A stretch of DNA of 64,000 nt, taken from assembly GCF_042656585.1 (NCBI RefSeq), contig NZ_JBHSPG010000023.1. One strand, 5' to 3'. This DNA comes from Thalassorhabdus alkalitolerans. GTDB taxonomy: Bacteria; Bacillota; Bacilli; Bacillales; Marinococcaceae. The translations under genes and the position numbers were made by a program. Below the pieces are notes generated by a model. That model did not search any database. It was given only the letters and a program-made list of their open reading frames with translations, and was not told the origin of the DNA. Shown piece by piece: positions 53,737-62,359 of the stretch (within the stretch, counting starts at the first letter, position 1; each line of letters opens with the position of its first letter).

Positions 53737-53842
53737 ATTATTCACATATGAATAATCTATTCAAAAATGAATGAAGTATACTAAGTGTAATGATAAGAAC
53801 TTTTTGAGAACTAAGTAGTTATAGCCTATTCAAATATGAATA
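53737..53842. promoter_or_regulatory. Three ATTCA-N4-TGAAT palindromes before the sigma-54 activator gene
   Basis: ATTATTCA-CATA-TGAATAAT (53737-53756), ATTCA-AAAA-TGAAT (53759-53772) and TATTCA-AATA-TGAATA (53827-53842). Centres of the first two are 19 bases apart and the third lies just before the ribosome binding site. A TATACT (53777-53782) between them may be the -10. Likely binding sites of the activator itself or another regulator. Confidence 0.7.
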
Positions 53843-53857
53843 CTAAAGGTGGTTTAC

Positions 53858-55231
53858 ATGAAAAAAGGATCACGGTTAGAAGAAAATGAAGCTATACTGC
53901 AATCATTGCTCGATGACTTTCTAGTGACTGATGCAAAAGGGCTCATTCTTAGAGTGAGTCATGCGATGAAACAGCTTTACGGCCTTGAAGAGAAAGATAT
54001 CATTGGAGAGTCAGTCTATGAATTAGAAAAACAAGGAGTCTTTACCCCAATTGTGACTCCTTTAGTGAAAGAAAAAAAAGAGCGTGTAACGATTATTCAA
54101 ACAGCTAAGGAAAATAAGAAGTTTCTTGTCACTGGTGTGCCGGTCTTTGATGAAAAAGGAAGGCTTTGGAGAATTGCGACCTATTCTCATGATGTAACAG
54201 AGCTGGCTAACATGAAGGATTATTTAGGAGAAATGGAAGATGAAATGGAAAGAGTGAAAAATGAAATACAAATTCTCAGAAATCGTTATTTCCAGGAACA
54301 CGGCTTTATTGCTCACTCACCTGAAATGAAAAGCTGCCTTGATGTGGCTCATCAAGTAGCTTCCGTAGATGTTAACGTTCTCCTGCTAGGCGAATCGGGA
54401 GTAGGGAAGACCCAGCTGGCAAAAATGATTCATCAAGAAAGCCCTCGAAGAAAAGAGCCATTTATTGAAGTGAACTGCGGCGCCATACCTGATTCATTGT
54501 TTGAAGCAGAATTTTTTGGGTATGAAGCTGGAGCTTTTACCGGTTCAAGCCAAAAAGGAAAAATAGGCTTTGCAGAACTGGCGGAAGGGGGGACTTTGTT
54601 TTTAGATGAAATCGGGGAACTCTCCCTTGCTCATCAAGTAAAGGTATTAAAGTTTATCCAGGAAAAAACATTTTACAGGGTGGGAGGAAATAAACAGAGA
54701 AAGGTCAATTTCCGCCTTATCTCAGCTACCAACCGTCCTTTGGAAGAGCTGGTAGAAGAGAAGAAGTTCCGAGAGGACCTTTACTTTCGCTTAAATGTGG
54801 TTCCTATTACGATCCCTCCACTGCGGGAACGTGCATCCGATATTATTCCTCTCATACATTACCTGGTAGATTCGTTCGGGAAGAAATACGGAGGGAAAAA
54901 AGAGCTGGAACCCCAAGTTATGCAAGAGCTTTGCAATAAAGAGTGGAAAGGGAATGTGCGGGAGCTTATGAATGTTTTAGAAAGGTTAATCGTAACTTCC
55001 TCTTCCAATAAAATTACGAAAGAGCATCTTCAGAGCATGAATAAAAAGCAAAAAGGCCCTGCAGTGTTTCAGGAAAACAGCAAATCGTTGACAGAGCTGA
55101 TAGAAGACTATGAAAAAACAATATTACAAGAGGCATACATCAAACATAAGACGACCGTAAAAATAGCTGAAAAACTTGGGACAAGTCAGCCTACAGTAGC
55201 CAGAAAACTGAAAAAATATAAAATAAACTGA
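53858..55231 (+). CDS. Sigma-54-dependent activator with PAS domain
   Basis: 457 residues. PAS sensor at about 5-120, a coiled-coil linker (EMEDEMERVKNEIQILRN), AAA+ domain at about 150-385 with Walker A GESGVGKT, sigma-54 contact loop GAFTGS (canonical GAFTGA; Ser variant is known in Gram-positive activators), Walker B GGTLFLDEIG, and a Fis-type HTH at the end (VKIAEKLGTSQPTVARKLKK). Organisation equals RocR. ATG at 53858 after AAAGGTGG. The next two transcription units carry -24/-12 promoters, making them the obvious targets. Ligand unknown; a guanidino compound or GABA is inferred from context. Confidence 0.93.
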   Translation: MKKGSRLEENEAILQSLLDDFLVTDAKGLILRVSHAMKQLYGLEEKDIIGESVYELEKQGVFTPIVTPLVKEKKERVTIIQTAKENKKFLVTGVPVFDEKGRLWRIATYSHDVTELANMKDYLGEMEDEMERVKNEIQILRNRYFQEHGFIAHSPEMKSCLDVAHQVASVDVNVLLLGESGVGKTQLAKMIHQESPRRKEPFIEVNCGAIPDSLFEAEFFGYEAGAFTGSSQKGKIGFAELAEGGTLFLDEIGELSLAHQVKVLKFIQEKTFYRVGGNKQRKVNFRLISATNRPLEELVEEKKFREDLYFRLNVVPITIPPLRERASDIIPLIHYLVDSFGKKYGGKKELEPQVMQELCNKEWKGNVRELMNVLERLIVTSSSNKITKEHLQSMNKKQKGPAVFQENSKSLTELIEDYEKTILQEAYIKHKTTVKIAEKLGTSQPTVARKLKKYKIN

Positions 55232-55235
55232 AGTT

Positions 55236-55251
55236 TGGCACGAAAATTGCA
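55236..55251 (+). promoter_or_regulatory. Sigma-54 promoter of the YjiH-type gene
   Basis: TGGCACG-AAAA-TTGCA, a full match to the -24/-12 consensus (TGGCACR-N4-TTGCW), 4 bases after the activator stop codon. Start site expected near 55262. Confidence 0.93.
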
Positions 55252-55288
55252 TTAGTATACAAGCAAAGAATTCTAAGAGGTGATTTTT

Positions 55289-56686
55289 GTGCAAGCATTA
55301 GAAAAAGAACAAGTGCCAGAGGGGGCAGAGAGGGACAAGAAAGAATGGTGGACGCCGGCAAACAAAGCGAAATCCTTACTTGTCTCTATCATAAGCCTTA
55401 TGCTGTTTCTCATTCCGGTTCCCTATAATGGCCAGTGGACGATAGGAATTGGAATTTTAGCGGAAGCTCTTCAGAATTATTTTGCTTCGGCACTGCCGTT
55501 GTTTATGACTGGTGTTTTAGTTCTGTCTGTTATTTTAACGACAGCTGCCAAGGTTTCCAAGCCAGCCTGGATGGCGGATTCATCCTTTTTTACAGCACTT
55601 TTTGACGTAGGGGCATTCTGGTTTTCAATGAGGATTCTTGGCGCCATGTTTGCTATCCTCACTCTGCTTCAGGTTGGGCCGGAATTTATATGGTCGCCAG
55701 TTTCCGGCGGCACTGTGTTGTATGATCTGGTCCCTGTTTTAACAACATGGTTTTTGATCGCCGGGTTTTTTATGCCCCTTCTTTTGCAGTTTGGGTTAAT
55801 GGAGTTTATTGGAACGATGGTTCGGAAGCTGATGAGACCTTTATTTAAACTTCCGGGACGTTCTTCCATTGATGCCATGGCCTCATGGATGGGAAGTGGA
55901 ACGGTAGGGGTGCTTATTACGACTCAGCAATATGAACAAGGGTATTACACGAAGCGGGAAGCGTCTGTCATAGCTACAAATTTTTCAGTCGCATCCATTG
56001 CTTTCAGCCTAGTTGTTATCAGTTTTATCGGTATGCAGCATATGTTTATTCAATTTTACATTACTGTTTTAGTTGCAGGGCTTGTTGCCGCCGTTATATG
56101 TCCTCGAATTCCGCCATTATCGAGGAAAGAAGAAACCTATTATGGTCCTGTGGGGAAGCAGATTTCTGAAGAGGTTCCTTCAGACCGGTCGCGCCTGCAA
56201 TGGGCAGCGGAAAAAGCAGTTCATAAGGCGTCGGAAGTAAAGAGTGCAGGAAGTCTTGTTAAAAACGGGGTGAAAAATGTCCTCGATATTTGGCTGGGAC
56301 TGATTCCCCTTGTCATGGCTCTAGGCACGATTGCTTTGATGATTGCAGAGTTCACCCCGTTGTTTCAGTACCTTTCTTATCCATTGGTGCCTGTACTGGA
56401 GCTGATGGCTATTCCTGAAGCTGCACAAGCTGCCCCCGCTATGATTGTTGGGTTTGCTGACATGTTCTTGCCTGCAGTAATAGGAAGCGGAATTGAAAGT
56501 GAACTGACCCGTTTTGTTATCGCTGCATTATCAATGACACAGCTCGTTTATATGTCTGAAGTCGGAATACTTCTGCTTCGTTCAAAAATTCCTTTAAATC
56601 TATGGGATCTTATCATTGTATTCTTGCAAAGAACAATTATCACGCTCCCCATTATCGTGGCGATGGCACATATCCTATTCTTTTAG
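55289..56686 (+). CDS. YjiH-family membrane transporter
   Basis: 465 residues with about eleven hydrophobic segments; Gate-domain motifs MASWMGSGTVGVLITTQQYEQG (quoted in part) and AAPAMIVGFADMFLPAVIGSG. A soluble 60-residue loop lies in the middle. GTG at 55289 has AGAGGTGA six bases upstream. Expressed from its own sigma-54 promoter and located between activator and ureohydrolase, so it is the best candidate for uptake of the operon substrate or exchange of product. YjiH proteins have no firmly known substrate. Confidence 0.82.
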   Translation: MQALEKEQVPEGAERDKKEWWTPANKAKSLLVSIISLMLFLIPVPYNGQWTIGIGILAEALQNYFASALPLFMTGVLVLSVILTTAAKVSKPAWMADSSFFTALFDVGAFWFSMRILGAMFAILTLLQVGPEFIWSPVSGGTVLYDLVPVLTTWFLIAGFFMPLLLQFGLMEFIGTMVRKLMRPLFKLPGRSSIDAMASWMGSGTVGVLITTQQYEQGYYTKREASVIATNFSVASIAFSLVVISFIGMQHMFIQFYITVLVAGLVAAVICPRIPPLSRKEETYYGPVGKQISEEVPSDRSRLQWAAEKAVHKASEVKSAGSLVKNGVKNVLDIWLGLIPLVMALGTIALMIAEFTPLFQYLSYPLVPVLELMAIPEAAQAAPAMIVGFADMFLPAVIGSGIESELTRFVIAALSMTQLVYMSEVGILLLRSKIPLNLWDLIIVFLQRTIITLPIIVAMAHILFF

Positions 56687-56694
56687 TATTTCTT

Positions 56695-56731
56695 ATGGCG
56701 GACAGCAGGGGATTAAAGCGCTGTCTGCCAT
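56695..56731 (+). promoter_or_regulatory. Strong inverted repeat before second sigma-54 promoter
   Basis: ATGGCGGACAGC / GCTGTCTGCCAT, 12-bp arms with one G-U, 13-base loop, directly after the transporter gene and 30 bases before the -24 box. No T-run follows (ATCTTAAAAAAG), so it may be a transcript end/stability element or a DNA-binding site. Confidence 0.5.
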
Positions 56732-56761
56732 ATCTTAAAAAAGTACTGCGCCTAAAAAAGT

Positions 56762-56777
56762 TGGCACAGAATTTGCA
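56762..56777 (+). promoter_or_regulatory. Sigma-54 promoter of the ureohydrolase-gabTD operon
   Basis: TGGCACA-GAAT-TTGCA, full match to the -24/-12 consensus with correct spacing. Start site expected near 56788, 44 bases before the ATG. Confidence 0.93.
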
Positions 56778-56831
56778 TATATTTTAAGCATCACAGATAT
56801 CTAATACATACAACAAAGAAGGAGAGATACT

Positions 56832-57809
56832 ATGTACCAGCCAAAAGATTCATCGAGATCCCCTAGATTTACGGGAGTACGTACATTTATGAGATTAGAA
56901 GAGGTGCGCACAACAGATAATATTGATTTTGCCGTTCTTGGTGTTCCTTTTGATACGGCGGTATCCAACCGGGTCGGAGCACGTTACGGCCCTCAGCATA
57001 TCCGGAATTTTTCTGTGCTTCTTCGTCCTTATAATCCTGATCAAAAGATTAATATATTTGAGTACTGTTCAGGGGTGGATTATGGAGACATTGATATTGT
57101 TCCAGGGAACATCCACCGTTCTTACGACAATATGGTTGAAGGGTTAACTCCTCTTCTTGAAAAAGGAGTAGTCCCCATTATTCTTGGAGGGGATCACTCC
57201 ATCTCTTTAGGGAACCTGCGTGCGATGGCTAAAGTATACGGACCGGTGTCCCTCGTTCATTTTGATTCCCACAGCGACACGTGGGATAACTATTTTGGCG
57301 AAAAATACATGCATGGAACTCCGTTCCGCCGGGCGGTGGAAGAAGGATTGATTGATACAGCCCATTCCATTCAGGTTGGAATGAGAGGTCCTCTTTATAC
57401 GCCGGAAGACTTAACAGACCCTGAAGACCTGGGCTTTGAAGTGATTCCTATGAGCGAGGTCCACAAGATCGGTTATCAGGAGGTATTGAAACGAATCCGC
57501 AAGCGTGTAGGGGACAGTGGACGTCCGGTTTTCGTTTCCTATGATATTGATTTTGTCGATCCTGCTTTTGCTCCTGGTACCGGTACACCGGAAGTGGCAG
57601 GTCCGAACAGCTTTGAAGCGTTGGAGTATGTAAGGGGTTTGAAAGGGCTGAACATTAAAGGATTTGACCTGGTTGAGGTGCTTCCGGCTTATGATCAGGG
57701 GGAGATAACAGCAGCGCTTGCATCATCCGTGGCTTACGAAATGATCAGCCTGGTCGCCTTGAAGAAACAAGCGGAAAAAGAAAATTCGGTTTCAGAGAGT
57801 GCAAAATAA
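56832..57809 (+). CDS. Ureohydrolase, probable guanidinobutyrase (or agmatinase)
   Basis: 325-residue Mn-dependent ureohydrolase. Motifs: GVPFDTAVSNRVGARYGPQ, GGDHSISLG, HFDSHSDTWD, HGTPFRRAVEEGL and SYDIDFVDPAFAPGTGTPE, which supply the six metal ligands. Its N-terminal extension and HGTPFRRAVEEG resemble guanidinobutyrase/guanidinopropionase-type enzymes more than the ~290-residue Bacillus agmatinase. With GABA aminotransferase and succinate semialdehyde dehydrogenase next, 4-guanidinobutyrate to GABA plus urea is the most economical reaction. Agmatine remains possible. RBS AAGGAGAG. Confidence 0.8.
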   Translation: MYQPKDSSRSPRFTGVRTFMRLEEVRTTDNIDFAVLGVPFDTAVSNRVGARYGPQHIRNFSVLLRPYNPDQKINIFEYCSGVDYGDIDIVPGNIHRSYDNMVEGLTPLLEKGVVPIILGGDHSISLGNLRAMAKVYGPVSLVHFDSHSDTWDNYFGEKYMHGTPFRRAVEEGLIDTAHSIQVGMRGPLYTPEDLTDPEDLGFEVIPMSEVHKIGYQEVLKRIRKRVGDSGRPVFVSYDIDFVDPAFAPGTGTPEVAGPNSFEALEYVRGLKGLNIKGFDLVEVLPAYDQGEITAALASSVAYEMISLVALKKQAEKENSVSESAK

Positions 57810-57862
57810 ATAGAAATAATCAAGAGGTATCGTCGTATTTAGAGAGAGGAAGTGTTTAGTAT

Positions 57863-59215
57863 ATGAACCGTACAGCAGCCAATGCCAACGTAAAAACAAG
57901 TCTGCCAGGAGAAAAAGCTCTATCCATACTGGAGCGTAGGAAGCAAATTATTCCTGATGGAGTATCTTACGGGATTCCTACCTTTGCTCATAAAGCAGCA
58001 GGAGCTTTGGTGGAGGATGTGGACGGCAACACATTTATAGACTTTGCCGGGGCGATTGGAACCATCAATGTCGGCCACAGCCATCCAAAAGTAGTGGAAG
58101 CCATTAACAAGCAGGCTGAGCAGTTTATTCATACGGGCTTTAACGTCATGATGTATGAGTCGTATATTACTCTGGCTGAGAAGCTTGCTGCGCTGGCACC
58201 CGGAGAGCACGAAAAAAAGGTCATGTTTTTAAACAGCGGGGCAGAAGCGGTTGAAAATGCGGTGAAAATCGCAAGAAAGTACAGCAAAAAGCCTGCTGTT
58301 GTGACCTTTTCCAGAGGATTCCATGGCAGAACATTGATGACTATGAGTATGACAGGGAAAGTGAAGCCTTATAAGTATGAATTTGGACCCTTTGCTCCTG
58401 AAGTGTACCGCGCTCCGTATCCGTATCACTACCGCAAGCCCGAGGAAATTTCTGATGAAGCCTATGAAGAGTATATGGTCAAAGAGTTTATCAACGTCAT
58501 CGAAGGAGAGATTTCACCGGATCAGGTAGCCGCAGTTGTAATGGAGCCTGTTCAAGGGGAAGGAGGTTTCATTGTTCCAGGAAAACACTTTGTCAAAGGA
58601 GTGTTTGACTACTGCAAAAAGCAGGATATATTATTTGTTTCTGATGAAATTCAAGCAGGGTTTGCAAGAACGGGAGATTACTTTGGCATTAACCATTTCG
58701 ATGTAGCTCCGGATCTTCTCACTATCTCAAAATCAATGGGAGCGGGAGTTCCGATCAGTGGTGTGATCGGACGAAAAGAAGTAATGGATGCAGCCGGGCC
58801 TGGAGAACTTGGAGGAACATACAGCGGAAGTCCGTTAGGGTGCCAGGCAGCCCTTGCTGTGCTCGATATTATAGAAGAAGAGAACCTGAACGAGCGGGCG
58901 AAAAGGATTGGAGAGCGGACGATCGAATTCTTTTCTGCTTTGAAAGAAGAATACGAGTGTGTTGGCGATGTGCGTGGTCTTGGAGCGATGTGTGCGATGG
59001 AGCTTGTAAAAGATAAAATGTCTAAAACTCCAGACAAAGAACTGACAGCTAAGGTGATATCCGAAGCGCAAAAACAAGGCCTTCTTTTATTAAGCGCAGG
59101 TGCTTATGGAAATGTCATCCGAGTGCTAATGCCTCTTGTGATTACGGACGAACAATTTGAAGAAGGTTTGGAAATCATTAAAGAGTCCCTCAAACGAGCA
59201 CTGGAAAGCGAGTAA
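57863..59215 (+). CDS. gabT: 4-aminobutyrate aminotransferase
   Basis: 450-residue class III PLP aminotransferase: FAGAIGTINVGHSHPKVVEA, FLNSGAEAVENAVKIAR, SRGFHGRTLMTMSMTGK, VVMEPVQGEGGF, SDEIQAGFARTG and the PLP Lys in LLTISKSMGAGVP. Converts GABA and 2-oxoglutarate to succinate semialdehyde and glutamate; related omega-amino acids such as beta-alanine could also be used. GAGAGGAAG upstream. 53 bases behind the ureohydrolase, 16 before gabD. Confidence 0.93.
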   Translation: MNRTAANANVKTSLPGEKALSILERRKQIIPDGVSYGIPTFAHKAAGALVEDVDGNTFIDFAGAIGTINVGHSHPKVVEAINKQAEQFIHTGFNVMMYESYITLAEKLAALAPGEHEKKVMFLNSGAEAVENAVKIARKYSKKPAVVTFSRGFHGRTLMTMSMTGKVKPYKYEFGPFAPEVYRAPYPYHYRKPEEISDEAYEEYMVKEFINVIEGEISPDQVAAVVMEPVQGEGGFIVPGKHFVKGVFDYCKKQDILFVSDEIQAGFARTGDYFGINHFDVAPDLLTISKSMGAGVPISGVIGRKEVMDAAGPGELGGTYSGSPLGCQAALAVLDIIEEENLNERAKRIGERTIEFFSALKEEYECVGDVRGLGAMCAMELVKDKMSKTPDKELTAKVISEAQKQGLLLLSAGAYGNVIRVLMPLVITDEQFEEGLEIIKESLKRALESE

Positions 59216-59231
59216 GAAAGGAAGACGAATA

Positions 59232-60665
59232 ATGGCAGAAAAAATGTATATTAACGGAAAATGGATAACAGGAGATACACAGGATTATATTACAGTCTAT
59301 AACCCGGCAGACCAGCAGGAAATCGCCTCCGTTCCCTCCGGTGGAAAAAAAGAAGCCGAGGAGGCTGCAGAATCAGCTTATAAAGCATTTAAGACATGGT
59401 CAAAAACCACAGCAGGAGAGCGGTCTCTTCTACTGACAAAGTGGTTTGAGCTGATTGAAAAGCATAAAGAAGACCTGGCAGTCTGCATGACGAAAGAGCA
59501 GGGGAAGCCTTATCAGGAAGCTCTAGGAGAAGTGGGATATGCCAATTCTTTTATCCAGTGGTATGCAGAAGAAGGAAAAAGAGTGTATGGGGATATCATT
59601 CCAGCCTCTGCTCCTAACAAACGAATTTTTGTTCAAAAACAACCTGTAGGGGTGGCAGCTATTATTACACCCTGGAACTTTCCAGCTGCAATGATTACGA
59701 GAAAGGCCGCGCCGGCTCTTGCGGCAGGGTGTACGGTTGTGATCAAGCCTGCTGAAGAAACGCCTCTGACGGCTTTAAAGCTTGTAGAGCTTGCTGAAGA
59801 AGCCGGATTTCCACCAGGTGTGATTAACCTCGTAACTGGTAACCCGAAAGAAATAGGCGAGCAGTGGCTGAGTGACAAACGAGTAAGAAAAGTTAGCTTT
59901 ACTGGTTCCACGGAAGTCGGGAAGCTGTTAATGCGTGGGGCAGCTGATACGGTCAAAAAGCTTTCATTGGAGCTTGGCGGACAAGCCCCTTTAATCGTTA
60001 TGGGGAAGGCTGATGTAGACACAGCCGTACAGGAAACAGTAAAGTCCAAATTCAGAAATGCAGGACAGACATGCGTGTGCTCAAACAGAATTTATGTGCA
60101 TCGCTCTGTCGCGGGGGAATTTACTGAGAAGCTTAAGCTTGCTGTAGAGCAGTTAAAAGTAGGACCAGGATTAGAGGAAGGTGTTCACATTGGTCCCCTT
60201 ATTAATCAGCAGGCACTAGAAAAAGTACAACGGCATGTAGAAGAAGCAAAAAATAGTGGAGCTGAAATTGTGACAGGCGGGGTATCGCTTTCTGAGCAAT
60301 CAGGCTATTATTTTGCCCCTACGATTATTAAAGGTGCGACGGGGGATATGCTTTGCATGAATGAAGAAACATTTGGGCCGGTCGCACCAATTTCCATTTT
60401 TGATACAGAGGAGGAAGTAGTGGAGAAGGCCAATGATACTGACTTTGGCCTGGCTGCTTATTTGTTCACAGAGGATCTCTCAGAAGCGCTTCGTATCAGT
60501 GAAAACCTGGAATACGGTATTGTAGGGGTCAATGATGGTCTGCCATCGGTCCCTCAGGCGCCCTTTGGCGGCTTTAAAGAAAGCGGTCTTGGCCGTGAAG
60601 GCGGGTACTATGGAATTGAAGAATACCTTGAGATTAAGTATACCTCTTTATCTATTAAACAATAA
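59232..60665 (+). CDS. gabD: Succinate-semialdehyde dehydrogenase
   Basis: 477 residues, aldehyde dehydrogenase family of the GabD type. PWNFPAAMITRKAAPALAAG, catalytic Glu in LELGGQAPLIV and the catalytic Cys in FRNAGQTCVCSNRIYV with the Cys-X-Cys pair typical of GabD. It oxidises succinate semialdehyde to succinate for the TCA cycle. ATG at 59232 after AAAGGAAG; upstream in-frame starts lie inside gabT. Last gene before a hairpin. Confidence 0.93.
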   Translation: MAEKMYINGKWITGDTQDYITVYNPADQQEIASVPSGGKKEAEEAAESAYKAFKTWSKTTAGERSLLLTKWFELIEKHKEDLAVCMTKEQGKPYQEALGEVGYANSFIQWYAEEGKRVYGDIIPASAPNKRIFVQKQPVGVAAIITPWNFPAAMITRKAAPALAAGCTVVIKPAEETPLTALKLVELAEEAGFPPGVINLVTGNPKEIGEQWLSDKRVRKVSFTGSTEVGKLLMRGAADTVKKLSLELGGQAPLIVMGKADVDTAVQETVKSKFRNAGQTCVCSNRIYVHRSVAGEFTEKLKLAVEQLKVGPGLEEGVHIGPLINQQALEKVQRHVEEAKNSGAEIVTGGVSLSEQSGYYFAPTIIKGATGDMLCMNEETFGPVAPISIFDTEEEVVEKANDTDFGLAAYLFTEDLSEALRISENLEYGIVGVNDGLPSVPQAPFGGFKESGLGREGGYYGIEEYLEIKYTSLSIKQ

Positions 60666-60676
60666 CAGGATGAGAA

Positions 60677-60708
60677 GCCTGGCTTGACCAGAGCCGGGCC
60701 CTTTCCTA
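60677..60708 (+). terminator. Probable terminator after gabD
   Basis: GCCTGGCT / AGCCGGGC 8-bp stem (one G-U) with 7-base loop; tail CCTTTCCT is poor in T, so read-through into the next gene is possible. Confidence 0.5.
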
Positions 60709-60840
60709 TCACTGGAAAAAGAAACTTCCAAAAGGGTATTCAATAGTAGATAGTGAGCTTTGTTTTATCAGATGTCTTCTATTTCTATATAAAAGACTGA
60801 AAAATCTAACAAATATTTCTATAAAAGGCAGGAAAAAGGA

Positions 60841-62295
60841 ATGGGCCACAATTGGATAAACGGTGAGTGGGAACAAGGAAATGGAAAAAGGTTGGAAATT
60901 AAGAATCCAGCAACGGCAGAAATAGAAGAAACCGTGTTTGAAGCAGATGATCTTCAAGTTAAGAAAGCCGCTGAATCGGCATACCTTGCCTTCAGCAGCA
61001 ATAGCTGGCGTTATAATTTTAAGTTAAGAAAAAAGGTTCTTGAGAAAGCTGCCAGTATTCTTGAGGAGAAGGCTGAAAAAGTCGCCACAATAGAATCAAT
61101 TGATACTGGCAAGCCAATAAAAGAAGCGAGGGTGGACGTCGAAGACGTGGTCCATTGTCTCAGATACTATGCTGGTTTGATTCCTGACTCACTTTCCAAA
61201 ACCCTGAAAATGGAGGATGGCACGGAAAGCGAGATAAAGAGTGAACCAATCGGAGTATGTGGTTTGATAGTCCCTTGGAATTTCCCTTTGCTGTTAGGAG
61301 TATGGAAGCTGGCTCCGGCATTGGCAGCTGGTAACGCAGTTGTTTTCAAGCCGTCTGAGTTGACCCCAATGAGTATGATAGAGTTCACAAAGGCGTTAAT
61401 AGAAGCTGGAATACCCGATGGGATTTTTAATTTTGTGATTGGCGGCAGAGAGGTTGGACAAGCGATTGTTGAAAACCCAATGGTCAAAAAAATTTCCTTT
61501 ACAGGAAGTGTGGAAACTGGAAAAAGAATTTACCAGAGATGTGCGGAGGATCTAAAAAAGGTTTCCCTTGAGTTAGGCGGAAAGTCACCGCTGATTGTTT
61601 GGAATGATGTTGACATAGAAAAAACAGCAGAATGGGCAGTGTTTGGGGCCTTGTTTAATCAAGGGGAAGTATGTGTGGCAGCTCCTCGTCTCCTCCTTCA
61701 TCAGGATATATATGATCCTTTTAAAAAAGTTCTCCTTGAAAAAATCAGCCAGGTAAACATTGGAGACCCGCTGAAAGAAGGCACAGAATTCGGCCCGCTG
61801 ATTAGTGAGTCGCATGTAAAAAAGGTCACTGCCTATATAGAAAAAGGGCTAGAAGGGGGAGCTTCCTTACTATACGGCGGAAAAGTATTAGCTGAAAAGA
61901 AAGGGTACTTCATAGAGCCTGCTGTATTTGAAGAGGTAGATCAATCAATGGAAATTGTACAGGAAGAAATATTTGGGCCTGTCATTACTCTTCAATCCTT
62001 TGAAACAAAAGAAGAGGCAGTAGAGTTGGCTAATGGCACAAATTATGGACTGGCGGCAGGAATCTTCACAGAAAGTTCCGAGCGTGGGAGGTGGATTGCA
62101 GAGAGACTGGAAGCGGGGATTATTTGGATTAACAGCTATCACACTCCGTATGTGGATGCTCCCTGGGGAGGAGTGAAGCAAAGCGGGATTGGACGGGAAC
62201 TAGGTCCGGAAGGGTTGATAAGCTTTACTGAATACAAGCACGTTAATAAAAGTGTCAGTATTGATTCTCTTGGGTGGTATCAATTTAAAAGATAA
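60841..62295 (+). CDS. Aldehyde dehydrogenase, betaine/aminoaldehyde type
   Basis: 484 residues. PWNFPLLLGVWKLAPALAAG, catalytic Glu in LELGGKSPLIV, catalytic Cys in NQGEVCVAAPRLLLH, and C-terminal DAPWGGVKQSGIGREL. Resembles betaine aldehyde or gamma-aminobutyraldehyde dehydrogenases more than GabD. If agmatine/putrescine is the substrate of the neighbouring operon it could oxidise 4-aminobutyraldehyde. AGGAAAAAGGA upstream. Followed at 64 bases by an NCS1 permease, so it may instead belong to that unit. Confidence 0.85.
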   Translation: MGHNWINGEWEQGNGKRLEIKNPATAEIEETVFEADDLQVKKAAESAYLAFSSNSWRYNFKLRKKVLEKAASILEEKAEKVATIESIDTGKPIKEARVDVEDVVHCLRYYAGLIPDSLSKTLKMEDGTESEIKSEPIGVCGLIVPWNFPLLLGVWKLAPALAAGNAVVFKPSELTPMSMIEFTKALIEAGIPDGIFNFVIGGREVGQAIVENPMVKKISFTGSVETGKRIYQRCAEDLKKVSLELGGKSPLIVWNDVDIEKTAEWAVFGALFNQGEVCVAAPRLLLHQDIYDPFKKVLLEKISQVNIGDPLKEGTEFGPLISESHVKKVTAYIEKGLEGGASLLYGGKVLAEKKGYFIEPAVFEEVDQSMEIVQEEIFGPVITLQSFETKEEAVELANGTNYGLAAGIFTESSERGRWIAERLEAGIIWINSYHTPYVDAPWGGVKQSGIGRELGPEGLISFTEYKHVNKSVSIDSLGWYQFKR

Positions 62296-62359
62296 ATACA
62301 GAAAAAGGTTGAATCCAAAGGAGTAGTGTGTAGGAGAGGAATACTACAGACAGGATGGG

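Noticed and set aside
54537..54542. GAFTGS in place of GAFTGA as evidence of an inactive activator
   Set aside because: The Ser variant is seen in other functional Gram-positive activators, and the two downstream promoters are intact.
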